Shown here: positions 50,566 to 58,622 of the stretch, one piece after another
Numbering within the stretch: position 1 is the stretch's first letter
Layout: the number at the start of each line of letters is the position of its first letter
Source: HLUCCA09 sp965277275
GTDB taxonomy: Bacteria > Pseudomonadota > Alphaproteobacteria > Rhodobacterales > Rhodobacteraceae
DNA length: 64,000 nt
Reading direction: 5' to 3'
NCBI GenBank assembly: GCA_965277275.1
Contig: CBDICG010000002.1
Location: 806,001-870,000 of the forward strand
Position numbers and translations under genes: made by a program
Notes under the pieces: model-generated
Seen by the model: the letters and a program-made list of their open reading frames with translations, nothing else
Told to the model about the DNA's origin: nothing
The model's database searches: none

Positions 50566-53310
50566 ATGAATGTTCAGGCCACTGACTCGAAACTGCCGTC
50601 GATCAAGGATTACTACAGCGCAGTCCAGTTGCGCACGGATCGATGGAGCGCACTTCGAGAGGTGGCCGAGGGCCTGCATCTGCATGGCGCCCAGGGACGG
50701 CAGGGCAAGAAGCTGATGGCCCGCGCCGAGGAGCTTTTCGAGGCACTCTCCCCCATAGAGAGCTACTGGGCCTTCCCCGGCGCCCATGCTTTTGAGCACT
50801 TGCGTAAGCTCTACGCATCGGGATCGGTCGAGGATCTCTCCCAGAACGTGCGGCGCATCGCGCGGGCGCTTGCAACGGGCGCCTACCGCCGGCGCAGCAT
50901 CTCGATCGGCGCTGGCGAGATCGAGAGCGAGGAATACGAGGACGACGCGACCCTGTCGCTCGAGGCGCGCGCTCTCGGCCGGCCCTACTTCGAGATCCTG
51001 ATCGTCGACGATGTGAACGAGCATCAGGAGCGCTTTCTGCGGCAGAGCCTTCAGCGGATGCGCCGCGCCGAGGATCCCTTCGTCTACGAGCCCGTCGTAG
51101 TGCCCTCGCTCGAGGATGCATTGCTCGGCATTCTCTTCAATCACAACGTGCAGGCGGTCGTGGTACGGCCCGGCCTGACGCTGAAGTCCCGCAACGAGCT
51201 TCCGATCCTCAGCCGCTACGTCTCGCGCGTCGGCGAGGACGTAGAGGTCGATGCGCTCGACCCCCATGAATACGGCCCCGAAACCTGCCGCCTGATCGCC
51301 AAGATCCGCCCCGAGCTCGATGCGTACCTCGTGACCGACCGCTCGGCCGAGGATATCGCCACGCTCGATCTCGGCACCTGCCGCCGGGTGTTCTACAATC
51401 AGGAAGACTTCCAGGAGCTTCACCTGAATATTCTTCGGGGCGTGAGCCGGCGCTACAAGACGCCGTTCTTTACCGCGCTGAAGGAGTATTCACGCCAGCC
51501 CACCGGCGTTTTCCACGCGATGCCGATCAGCCGCGGCAAGTCGATCAGCCGGTCGCACTGGATTCAGGATATGGGCGCCTTCTATGGCCCCAACATCTTC
51601 CTCGCGGAGACGTCGGCCACCTCGGGCGGCCTCGACTCCCTGCTGGAGCCGCGCGGCCCGATCAAGGAAGCGCAAGACATGGCCGCCCGCGCCTTTGGCG
51701 CCAAGCAGACATTCTTCGCGACCAACGGCACATCGACCTGCAACAAGATCGTCGTGCAATCCGTCCTTCGGCCGGGCGACATCGTGCTGGTCGACCGGGA
51801 TTGCCACAAGTCACACCACTACGGGATGGTGCTTGCGGGCGCGAACGTCGTCTACATGGACAGCTATCCACTCCATGAATACTCGATGTACGGCGCCGTT
51901 CCGGTGCGCGAGATCAAGCACCACCTGCTCAAGCTGAAGGCCGCAGGCAAGCTCGACCGCGTGCGCATGGTTCTGTTGACGAACTGCACCTTCGACGGGC
52001 TCGTCTACAACGTGCAGCGCGTGATGGAGGAATGCCTCGCGATCAAGAAAGACCTGATCTTTCTCTGGGATGAGGCGTGGTTTGCCTTTGCGCGCTTCGG
52101 GCCCACGTACCGTCAGCGTACCGCCATGGGCGTGGCCAACCACCTGCGCAAGAGCCTGCGCACGCCCGAGGCGGCGGCGATGTGGGAGGCGCAACAGAAA
52201 GAACTGGAGGATGCGGAGGAGGAACAGATCCTCGATACGCGCCTCCTGCCCCCGCCCGATGCCCGCGTCCGCGTCTACGCCACGCAGTCAACGCACAAGA
52301 CGCTGACGTCGCTTCGGCAGGGATCGATGATCCACGTCAACGATCAGGACTTCAAGGGCGAGGTCGAGCAGGCGTTCCACGAAGCCTACATGACCCACAC
52401 CTCCACCTCGCCGAACTACCAGATCATCGCCAGCCTCGATGTTGGCCGCCGTCAGGTGGAGCTGGAGGGGTTCGAGTTCGTCCAGCGCCAGATCGAGAGC
52501 GCGATGTCGATCCGGCGCGCGGTCGCGACCCATCCGCTGCTGCAAAAGTACTTCCGTGTCCTGACCGTCGCCGACATGATCCCCGAAGCCTACCGCGAGA
52601 GCGGCCTCCAGAGTTATTTCGACCCCGATCAGGGCTGGGCCGACAAATGGGAGGTCTGGACAAGCGACGAGTTCGTGCTCGATCCCACCCGCGTCACCCT
52701 CGCCGTGGGCGGCACCGGATGGGATGGCGACACGTTCAAGACCAAGATCCTGATGGACAAGTACGGGATCCAGATCAACAAGACCTCGCGCAATACCGTG
52801 CTCTTCATGACGAACATCGGCACGACGCGCTCTTCCGTGGCCTACCTGATCGAGGTGCTGATCGAGATCGCCAACGAGCTCGACGAGCGGCTCGACGACG
52901 CCTCGAAGATGGAGCGGCGCTCGTTCGAGAACCGCGTGCGCGGCCTGATCGAGCACGTCCCGCCCTTGCCCGATTTCAGCCGCTTCCACGACGCCTTCCG
53001 CAGCGGTTCGGACACGTCGGAGGGGGATATTCGGACGGCCTTCTTCCTGGCCTACGACGAGGATAATTGCGACTACCTCGACCTGGAAGAAACCCAGAAG
53101 CGGGTGGAAGACGGCGAGGAACTCGTCTCCGCAAGCTTCATCATTCCCTATCCCCCGGGCTTTCCGATCCTGGTGCCCGGACAGGTGATCAGCGCTGAGA
53201 TCATGGCCTTCATGCGGGCCCTTGATGTCAGTGAAATCCATGGTTTCCGGGCCGATCTGGGGCTGCGTGTCTTCACGCCGGAAGCCCTCGAGACGGTCAA
53301 GGCAAAATAA
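50566..53310 (+). CDS. Large Orn/Lys/Arg-type PLP decarboxylase
   Basis: 914 residues from MNVQATDSK (GGGAG upstream). An N-terminal helical extension and a receiver-like wing domain (PYFEILIVDDVNEHQERF) lead to the fold-type I PLP domain; the PLP lysine is Lys578 in STHKTLTSLRQGS. The C-terminal domain is of the Orn/Lys/Arg decarboxylase major type. It is longer than the E. coli inducible enzymes (about 715-755). Product would be putrescine, cadaverine or agmatine, but the substrate is not determined by the motifs. The ATP-grasp gene follows after 17 bases. Confidence 0.85.
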   Translation: MNVQATDSKLPSIKDYYSAVQLRTDRWSALREVAEGLHLHGAQGRQGKKLMARAEELFEALSPIESYWAFPGAHAFEHLRKLYASGSVEDLSQNVRRIARALATGAYRRRSISIGAGEIESEEYEDDATLSLEARALGRPYFEILIVDDVNEHQERFLRQSLQRMRRAEDPFVYEPVVVPSLEDALLGILFNHNVQAVVVRPGLTLKSRNELPILSRYVSRVGEDVEVDALDPHEYGPETCRLIAKIRPELDAYLVTDRSAEDIATLDLGTCRRVFYNQEDFQELHLNILRGVSRRYKTPFFTALKEYSRQPTGVFHAMPISRGKSISRSHWIQDMGAFYGPNIFLAETSATSGGLDSLLEPRGPIKEAQDMAARAFGAKQTFFATNGTSTCNKIVVQSVLRPGDIVLVDRDCHKSHHYGMVLAGANVVYMDSYPLHEYSMYGAVPVREIKHHLLKLKAAGKLDRVRMVLLTNCTFDGLVYNVQRVMEECLAIKKDLIFLWDEAWFAFARFGPTYRQRTAMGVANHLRKSLRTPEAAAMWEAQQKELEDAEEEQILDTRLLPPPDARVRVYATQSTHKTLTSLRQGSMIHVNDQDFKGEVEQAFHEAYMTHTSTSPNYQIIASLDVGRRQVELEGFEFVQRQIESAMSIRRAVATHPLLQKYFRVLTVADMIPEAYRESGLQSYFDPDQGWADKWEVWTSDEFVLDPTRVTLAVGGTGWDGDTFKTKILMDKYGIQINKTSRNTVLFMTNIGTTRSSVAYLIEVLIEIANELDERLDDASKMERRSFENRVRGLIEHVPPLPDFSRFHDAFRSGSDTSEGDIRTAFFLAYDEDNCDYLDLEETQKRVEDGEELVSASFIIPYPPGFPILVPGQVISAEIMAFMRALDVSEIHGFRADLGLRVFTPEALETVKAK

Positions 53311-53327
53311 GAAGACGGGAGGGACAC

Positions 53328-54779
53328 ATGCCCAAAAAGACCCTGAGAAACATCTCGGAGATCCGCCGGTATTTTCATACCAATTCCGACCCGATCTATT
53401 TCGTGTCGGCGACGAACTTCAACCTGCTCGGACTCGACGAATGGGTGAAGAACTTCAAGTTTATCTGTTACATGGACTGTTTTGACGGCCGTCACCCCAA
53501 CGTGCTCGTGCCCTCCGAACTCCCGCACGAGGAGTTCCAGTCCATCGAGGACATCAACAACTACCTGCTCAGCCACAAGGAGGTCGTCGACTACGTCAAG
53601 GAACGCGGCGGCAAGCCGAAGTTCGTCTTCCTGATGTTCGACGAAAAGACGGAGCAGCTTGCCAAGGAGCTTGGCGGCGAGGTCTGGTTCCCGAAGGCCA
53701 AACTGCGCCAGTCGATGGACAACAAGATCGAGACGGTCCGCGTCGGCAACAAGGCGGGAGTGCCCTCGGTGCCCAACACGCTCGCCGAAGTTAAGAGCTA
53801 CGAGCATCTGCGCGAACTCTCCGAGAAAGCCGGGATCGGGCATGATCTCGTGCTGCAATCGGCTTTTGGCGACAGCGGCCACACGACGTTCTTCATCAAG
53901 TCCGAGGCGGACTTCCGCAAGCACGAGCACGAGATCGTCGGCGAGGGCGAGATCAAGATCATGAAGCGGATCGATTGCCGAGGCTCCGCGATCGAGGCCT
54001 GCGCCACCGGCCAGGGCACCATCGTCGGCCCGCTCATGACCGAGCTTGTCGGCTTCAAGGAACTCACCCCCTATCGCGGCGGCTGGTGCGGCAACGAGAT
54101 CTTCGCGACGGCCTTCTCGCCCAAACAGCGCAACAAGGCGCGCGAGCTGACGTTCAAATTCGGCGAGCAACTTCGCAAGGAAGGCTATCGCGGGTATTTT
54201 GAGCTCGATTTCCTGATCGACAAGAAGAACGACGACATCTGGCTGGGCGAGCTCAACCCGCGCATCACCGGCGCCTCTTCGATGACCAACCACGCGGCCT
54301 TTGCCCACGCGGATTCGCCGCTCTTCATGTTCCATCTGCTGGAGTTCTCGAAGAAGCCCTTCAAGCTCGACGTCGACGAGTTGAACGCCCGCTGGTCCGA
54401 TCCGGACATGATCGACAGCTGGAGCCAGATGGTCATCAAGCACACCGAGGACACCGTCGATATCATCACCAACGCGCCGCAGTCCGGGATCTACAAGATG
54501 CTGCCGGATGGCCGGGTTGTCTTTGACCGGTTCGATTACCACCGCCGCGCGGTGGAAACGGAGGACGAAGCGTTCTTCCTGCGGATCTCGAATGTCGGCG
54601 ACTATCGCTACGAAGGCGCGGATCTCGGCATCCTTGTCACGCGCGGGCGCTCCATGACGAAGAACTTCCAGCTGACGGCGAAGTCGAAGAAGTGGATCGA
54701 CGGCATCAAGAACGCCTATTCGGCCCGGCCTTTGCCCTCGGCGCAGACGCTACAGGACCCCGCCTTCAAGATCATGTAG
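53328..54779 (+). CDS. ATP-grasp ligase, biotin carboxylase-like
   Basis: 483 residues. The ATP-grasp domain has a Gly-rich loop SAFGDSGHTTFF (about 178-189) and the metal-binding block GELNPRITGASS (Glu308, Asn310). The N-terminal 130 residues resemble a pre-ATP-grasp domain. It lacks the biotin-carboxylase C-terminal half and no biotin carrier is nearby, so it is more likely a carboxylate-amine ligase than a true biotin carboxylase. It directly follows the decarboxylase, which suggests the amine product is its substrate. Confidence 0.75.
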   Translation: MPKKTLRNISEIRRYFHTNSDPIYFVSATNFNLLGLDEWVKNFKFICYMDCFDGRHPNVLVPSELPHEEFQSIEDINNYLLSHKEVVDYVKERGGKPKFVFLMFDEKTEQLAKELGGEVWFPKAKLRQSMDNKIETVRVGNKAGVPSVPNTLAEVKSYEHLRELSEKAGIGHDLVLQSAFGDSGHTTFFIKSEADFRKHEHEIVGEGEIKIMKRIDCRGSAIEACATGQGTIVGPLMTELVGFKELTPYRGGWCGNEIFATAFSPKQRNKARELTFKFGEQLRKEGYRGYFELDFLIDKKNDDIWLGELNPRITGASSMTNHAAFAHADSPLFMFHLLEFSKKPFKLDVDELNARWSDPDMIDSWSQMVIKHTEDTVDIITNAPQSGIYKMLPDGRVVFDRFDYHRRAVETEDEAFFLRISNVGDYRYEGADLGILVTRGRSMTKNFQLTAKSKKWIDGIKNAYSARPLPSAQTLQDPAFKIM

Positions 54780-54809
54780 CCCCGCCGCGGCCTTCGAGCG
54801 CGCGCGGGG
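54780..54809 (+). terminator. GC-rich hairpin after the ATP-grasp gene
   Basis: CCCCGC starting at the base after the stop codon pairs with GCGGGG (54804-54809); adding CGCG with one bulge gives a stem of about ten pairs. It could end part of the transcripts before the C45 gene. The rest of the 271-base gap shows nothing clear except a possible promoter for the downstream gene. Confidence 0.45.
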
Positions 54810-55050
54810 TCACCCGGCTTGCGTGGGCGTCGGAGCGCTTCACCCGCGAGGCGCCAATGGGCCAGCACCGTGGTCTTTTCACCGGCGTCGCAACGCGGGC
54901 GCCGGGAGGCCCGGGTCATTGCGCGCGCGCGAACCCGGTGATCGCAGCCATGGGTTCGGCCCGCTCTTTGCCCCGCTAGCTTCGCGGCGCCCGGCCTCCA
55001 ACGATGCGCACCGCCCTTGCACGCAACAGAAATAGGGACGAGAACGCCTT

Positions 55051-56055
55051 ATGGCTCTGACCTTCCGCGCCATTTCAGAAGACGATCCCGGCCCGAAATG
55101 GGCCGAGAGCTTCAGCGCCTATTGGCCCGCCTACAGGCGCTGGTGGACGCGTGAGGGTCAATCCGCGCGCCCGACCTATCTGGAGTGCCGGCGCGCCGTC
55201 CGGACGCACATGCCGGAGCTGCTCCCGCTCTACGAAGAGCTGTGCGCGCTGTCCGGGGGCGGCGATCTGCAGGCGCGCTTTCTTTCGTACTACTGCCCCC
55301 CGGCCTACTACGCCGGGTGCAGTCAGGCGATCTGGCCCGGCGACGAGCCGTTGATCGTGCGCAACTACGATTACAACCCCGACGCTTTCGACGGCATCCT
55401 GCTCCGCACGAAATGGCAGGGCCGGCAGGTGATCGGCACTTCGGACGGTCTCTTTGGCCTTGTTGACGGGATGAACGACGCGGGGCTTGCCGTGTCTCTT
55501 ACCTTTGGCGGCCGGCGCGAAGTGGGCGAGGGATTCGGCGTACCGCTTATCCTGCGCTACGTGCTTCAGACCTGCAGCACGACGAAGGAAGCCGGGGAGG
55601 TGCTCGCACGGGTCCCGAGCCACATGAGTTACAACGTAACCGTGCTCGATGCCCAGCGCGACTTTCTGACAGCGTACCTGGCCCCCGACAGGCCAACCCT
55701 CCTGACCCATGCAGCCGTTGCGACGAACCATCAGGAACGGGTGGAGTGGAGCAGCCACGCGCGTCTCACTGTTACCATCGAACGCGAGCGCTTCCTGCTG
55801 CAACGCCTGACGCTTCACCCCGAGTCGCAGGACCGTTTCATCGACGCGTTCCTGCGTCCGCCGCTCTACTCGGTCGCCTTCGAGGCGGGCTTCGGCACGC
55901 TCTACACCGCGGCCTACCGCCCGCGATTGGGCGAGATGGAGCTGATCTGGCCCGACCAGAGATGGTCGCGGTCTTTCACGGAGTTCCGGGAGGGGTCACT
56001 CGACGTCTATTACCCCGATGGCGGCTTGCGTTCGAGCGGCGGCGGGGCCGTCTGA
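55051..56055 (+). CDS. C45-family Ntn-hydrolase (acyltransferase/amidohydrolase)
   Basis: 334 residues. The probable nucleophile is Cys90 in YYAGCSQAIWPG, exposed by self-cleavage after Gly89; RNYDYNP and the downstream MNDAGLAVSLTFGGRR match the C45/choloylglycine-hydrolase superfamily that includes isopenicillin N acyltransferase-like enzymes. It would hydrolyse or transfer an acyl group at a linear amide. No signal peptide. It is 271 bases downstream of the ATP-grasp gene and convergent with the M20 gene. Confidence 0.78.
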   Translation: MALTFRAISEDDPGPKWAESFSAYWPAYRRWWTREGQSARPTYLECRRAVRTHMPELLPLYEELCALSGGGDLQARFLSYYCPPAYYAGCSQAIWPGDEPLIVRNYDYNPDAFDGILLRTKWQGRQVIGTSDGLFGLVDGMNDAGLAVSLTFGGRREVGEGFGVPLILRYVLQTCSTTKEAGEVLARVPSHMSYNVTVLDAQRDFLTAYLAPDRPTLLTHAAVATNHQERVEWSSHARLTVTIERERFLLQRLTLHPESQDRFIDAFLRPPLYSVAFEAGFGTLYTAAYRPRLGEMELIWPDQRWSRSFTEFREGSLDVYYPDGGLRSSGGGAV

Positions 56056-56355
56056 CGGCCGATCCCCTACGCTACAGCGTATTCCGGCACATGCGCATGC
56101 GCTCAGGGGCGCGACCTGTTCAGGGCCAAGCGCACATCCCGTAGACTCGTTCAAGAACGACATGCCAGCGCTGGGGACAGCGCGGTTTGCGCCCGGCTTC
56201 GCCGGTGTCCTGATGTACCGTATCCTGACGTGTCGTGTCCCGCTTGCTCGCCTGCGGGCGGGAGAACGGCGCGCATGTCCCGCGCACTTGCGGCTCCGCT
56301 GAACAAGCGTGTTGCGCGCCATTCGACCCGCTGGCGCGGATGCGCGAAGGTGGAC
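56056..56355. other. 300-base convergent gap between the C45 and M20 genes
   Basis: No gene, tRNA or clear terminator is seen. A short self-complementary ATGCGCATGCGC-like stretch lies near 56092-56102. Longer frames across here lack family features and run antisense into the M20 gene. Confidence 0.35.
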
Positions 56356-57741
56356 CTACCTTGGAGCCCCGCCCTCTCCGATGTCCCAGAAGAGCGCCGC
56401 CATGAGCCGCAGCGCGTCACGACAGACGGGCTTGAGCACATGTTCGTCGGGCGCGTGCTGCGAGCAGCCACGGTACGAATGGGGGACCCATACGGTCGGC
56501 ACACCGAGTTCATCGACGAAGACATCATTGGGCAACGACCCCGCGAGATTGGGCAGGACATGCGGGGCAACGCCCGATGTACGTTCCAGCGATTGCGCAA
56601 CAAAGCGCACCCACGGGTGATCTGGCGCGAGGCGCGTCGCCCGGAAGAAGGCGCGATCGTGAGGCACGATCTTCACCTCTTCGAAGCCCTCCGCATCGAG
56701 GTGCCGCCGCAGCGCGGGCAGGATATCGTCCGGATCCGTTCCCACGACGTAGCGGAGTTGGCAGGCCGCGACGGCTTTGGCGGAGATCGCATTGACGGGG
56801 GCCTCGGGCACACCGCTCTTCATGGCGAGGATGGCGAAGCTGTTCCAGCCATAGGTCCGCTCGGCCGGTGTGAGGCTCTCCTCGCCCCAATCGGGGTCGA
56901 TCGCCGGGCCTTCACCGCCTTCGATCGGTAGCCCGCCAAGCGCGGCGCGCACGTCATCGGTCAGGCTGTCGGGCCGCCACTCCGGGATCCGGATCTGACC
57001 GCGCGCGTCGGTGATGGTGGCCAGCGCTTGGGCGAGGCGCATTGCGGGATCTGCGAGCAAGCCACCCCAATTGCCCGAATGATGCGCACCATCCCGAAGA
57101 TCCACGATCAGATCGAAGGACACACCGCCCCGCGACCCCATGAAGAGCGTGGGCGTTTCAGGTTGCAGGCGCGGGCCATCTGACGCGATGAGCACATCCG
57201 CCCTGAGCGCTTCCCTATGGGCAGCGAAAAAGGCGCCAAGCCCCGGCGATCCGGTTTCCTCGCCCGTTTCGATCACCATCTTGCAGTTGAAACCGAGCCT
57301 GCCTCTGCTCTGGATCACGGCGTCGAGCGCCGCCATGTTGATCAGGTGCTGGGCCTTGTTGTCGGCACTGCCGCGCCCGTAGAACCTGTCTCCCTCCTCC
57401 GTCAGACGAAACGGGTGCAGACCGTCGCGCCATTGGTCCGTCTGCGCGCGGATCACGTCGCCGTGTCCATAGGACAGGATGGTGGGCAGCCCCTCCCCCT
57501 CGATGCGTTCGGCGACGAGGATCGGCCCCGCGCGGGCCACGGGGTTGGGGTGTGTGCGGCAAGTGAAGCCCATGGCCTGCAAGCGTTCCGTCATGGCGAC
57601 GTCGAGATACCGGGTAAGCTCTGCCGCGCGGTCCGGGCGCTGGCTTTCTGTCTCGTAGGCCACAAGATCGGACAGGTCGCTCTGAAAGCGGCCGTCGTCG
57701 AAGTAGCGTGTGATTGTGTCAATCGATGAGGCACGGGTCAT
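56356..57741 (-). CDS. M20-family metallo-amidohydrolase/peptidase
   Basis: 461 residues. Metal ligands are visible: His and Asp in LSYGHGDVI, Asp in GRGSADNKAQ, Glu pair in ETGEETGSPG, and a late His in VWVPHSYRG. Between them lies the usual dimerisation domain. It belongs to the ArgE/DapE/carnosinase-like M20 enzymes that cleave N-acyl or dipeptide bonds. It faces the C45 gene and may act on the same amide-containing compound. The start at 57741 gives MTRASSIDTITRYF, the normal family N-terminus. Confidence 0.88.
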   Translation of the reverse strand: MTRASSIDTITRYFDDGRFQSDLSDLVAYETESQRPDRAAELTRYLDVAMTERLQAMGFTCRTHPNPVARAGPILVAERIEGEGLPTILSYGHGDVIRAQTDQWRDGLHPFRLTEEGDRFYGRGSADNKAQHLINMAALDAVIQSRGRLGFNCKMVIETGEETGSPGLGAFFAAHREALRADVLIASDGPRLQPETPTLFMGSRGGVSFDLIVDLRDGAHHSGNWGGLLADPAMRLAQALATITDARGQIRIPEWRPDSLTDDVRAALGGLPIEGGEGPAIDPDWGEESLTPAERTYGWNSFAILAMKSGVPEAPVNAISAKAVAACQLRYVVGTDPDDILPALRRHLDAEGFEEVKIVPHDRAFFRATRLAPDHPWVRFVAQSLERTSGVAPHVLPNLAGSLPNDVFVDELGVPTVWVPHSYRGCSQHAPDEHVLKPVCRDALRLMAALFWDIGEGGAPR

Positions 57742-58052
57742 GGGCGGCCTCCGGGGCGTCGCTTGGTGATCATTTCCCAAGGGTGACACGTTCCCGGCGC
57801 GACCGCTAGAAGGCGTGGCCACGCCCCGCCTCGCCCATCATCGCGAGATCGCAGGTCTTTCGGCGAGCTTTGGGGAGAGGTCACACATGCGCAACAGCGT
57901 CCTGGCCATGCGACAGGCCCGTTGGATGAGAGGCCATACCGCTTGAGCCCGAAAGTTCCCCCGAGTGGAGGACTGCGCGGCCTGCGTGCCGATTAACGAA
58001 ACCCTCACTGATGGGACGTATCAGGAGCGGTGCGGCTATGCAGGGATGTTCC
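57742..58052. other. 311-base divergent region between M20 and H-NOX genes
   Basis: No gene is seen. It must hold the promoters of the M20 gene and of the H-NOX operon. An in-frame ATG at 58011 upstream of the H-NOX start and another at 58038 are possible alternative starts but add residues not found in the family. Confidence 0.35.
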
Positions 58053-58604
58053 ATGTACGGACTGGTCAACCAGGGTGTTCAAACCTTCATTACCAAGAAT
58101 TTCGGGGCTGCCGATTGGGATGACGTGTGCGCCCGCGCTGGCCTGTCCGAGCGCGCCTTCGAAGGAATGCTGACCTATCCCGATGACATCACCTACAAGC
58201 TCGTTGGCGCCATATCGGAGAAATATGACCTGCCGCCTGCCGAGGTGCTTCACCAGTTCGGGGATTTCTGGGTCGACTTTTCGAGGTCGACCGAGATCGG
58301 AATGCTGCTGCGGTTCGGCGGCGAGACGGTGGAAGACCGGCTGGATTCGCTCAACGAGATGCACTCTCGCATCAAGATGAGCATGCCGCACCTTAGTCCG
58401 CCGTCTTTCGAATTCGAAGGCGGTTCAAACGGGATCCACAAGCTGCACTACGCCAGCGACCGCGACGGCCTCGAACACATGGTGATCGGCCTGGTGGAAG
58501 GGCTGGGGCGCGAGCTCGGCCAACCGCTCTCCATCACCCAGGATGCCGAACCCGCCTACGAGGGGCTGCGGGCATCGTTTACGATCACGCTGATCGCCGC
58601 GTAG
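58053..58604 (+). CDS. H-NOX heme gas-sensor protein
   Basis: 183 residues, the normal H-NOX length, starting MYGLVNQGVQTF. All heme-binding residues are present: proximal His104 (NEMHSRIKMSMP), the YASDR motif with Tyr133, Ser135 and Arg137, and the PPSF segment at 116-119. Such proteins bind nitric oxide and in many proteobacteria control an adjacent c-di-GMP enzyme. The GGDEF-EAL gene follows after 18 bases. AGGGA stands nine bases before the chosen ATG. Confidence 0.93.
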   Translation: MYGLVNQGVQTFITKNFGAADWDDVCARAGLSERAFEGMLTYPDDITYKLVGAISEKYDLPPAEVLHQFGDFWVDFSRSTEIGMLLRFGGETVEDRLDSLNEMHSRIKMSMPHLSPPSFEFEGGSNGIHKLHYASDRDGLEHMVIGLVEGLGRELGQPLSITQDAEPAYEGLRASFTITLIAA

Positions 58605-58622
58605 GGTTTTCCGACAGTGACG

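Noticed and set aside
53148..54542. Open frame of 464 codons opposite the ATP-grasp gene
   Set aside because: No domain features; it arises from the GC-rich third positions of the real gene on the other strand.
53328..54779. Biotin carboxylase of an acyl-CoA carboxylase
   Set aside because: Too little of the biotin-carboxylase C-terminal half is present, and no biotin carrier or carboxyltransferase gene is nearby.
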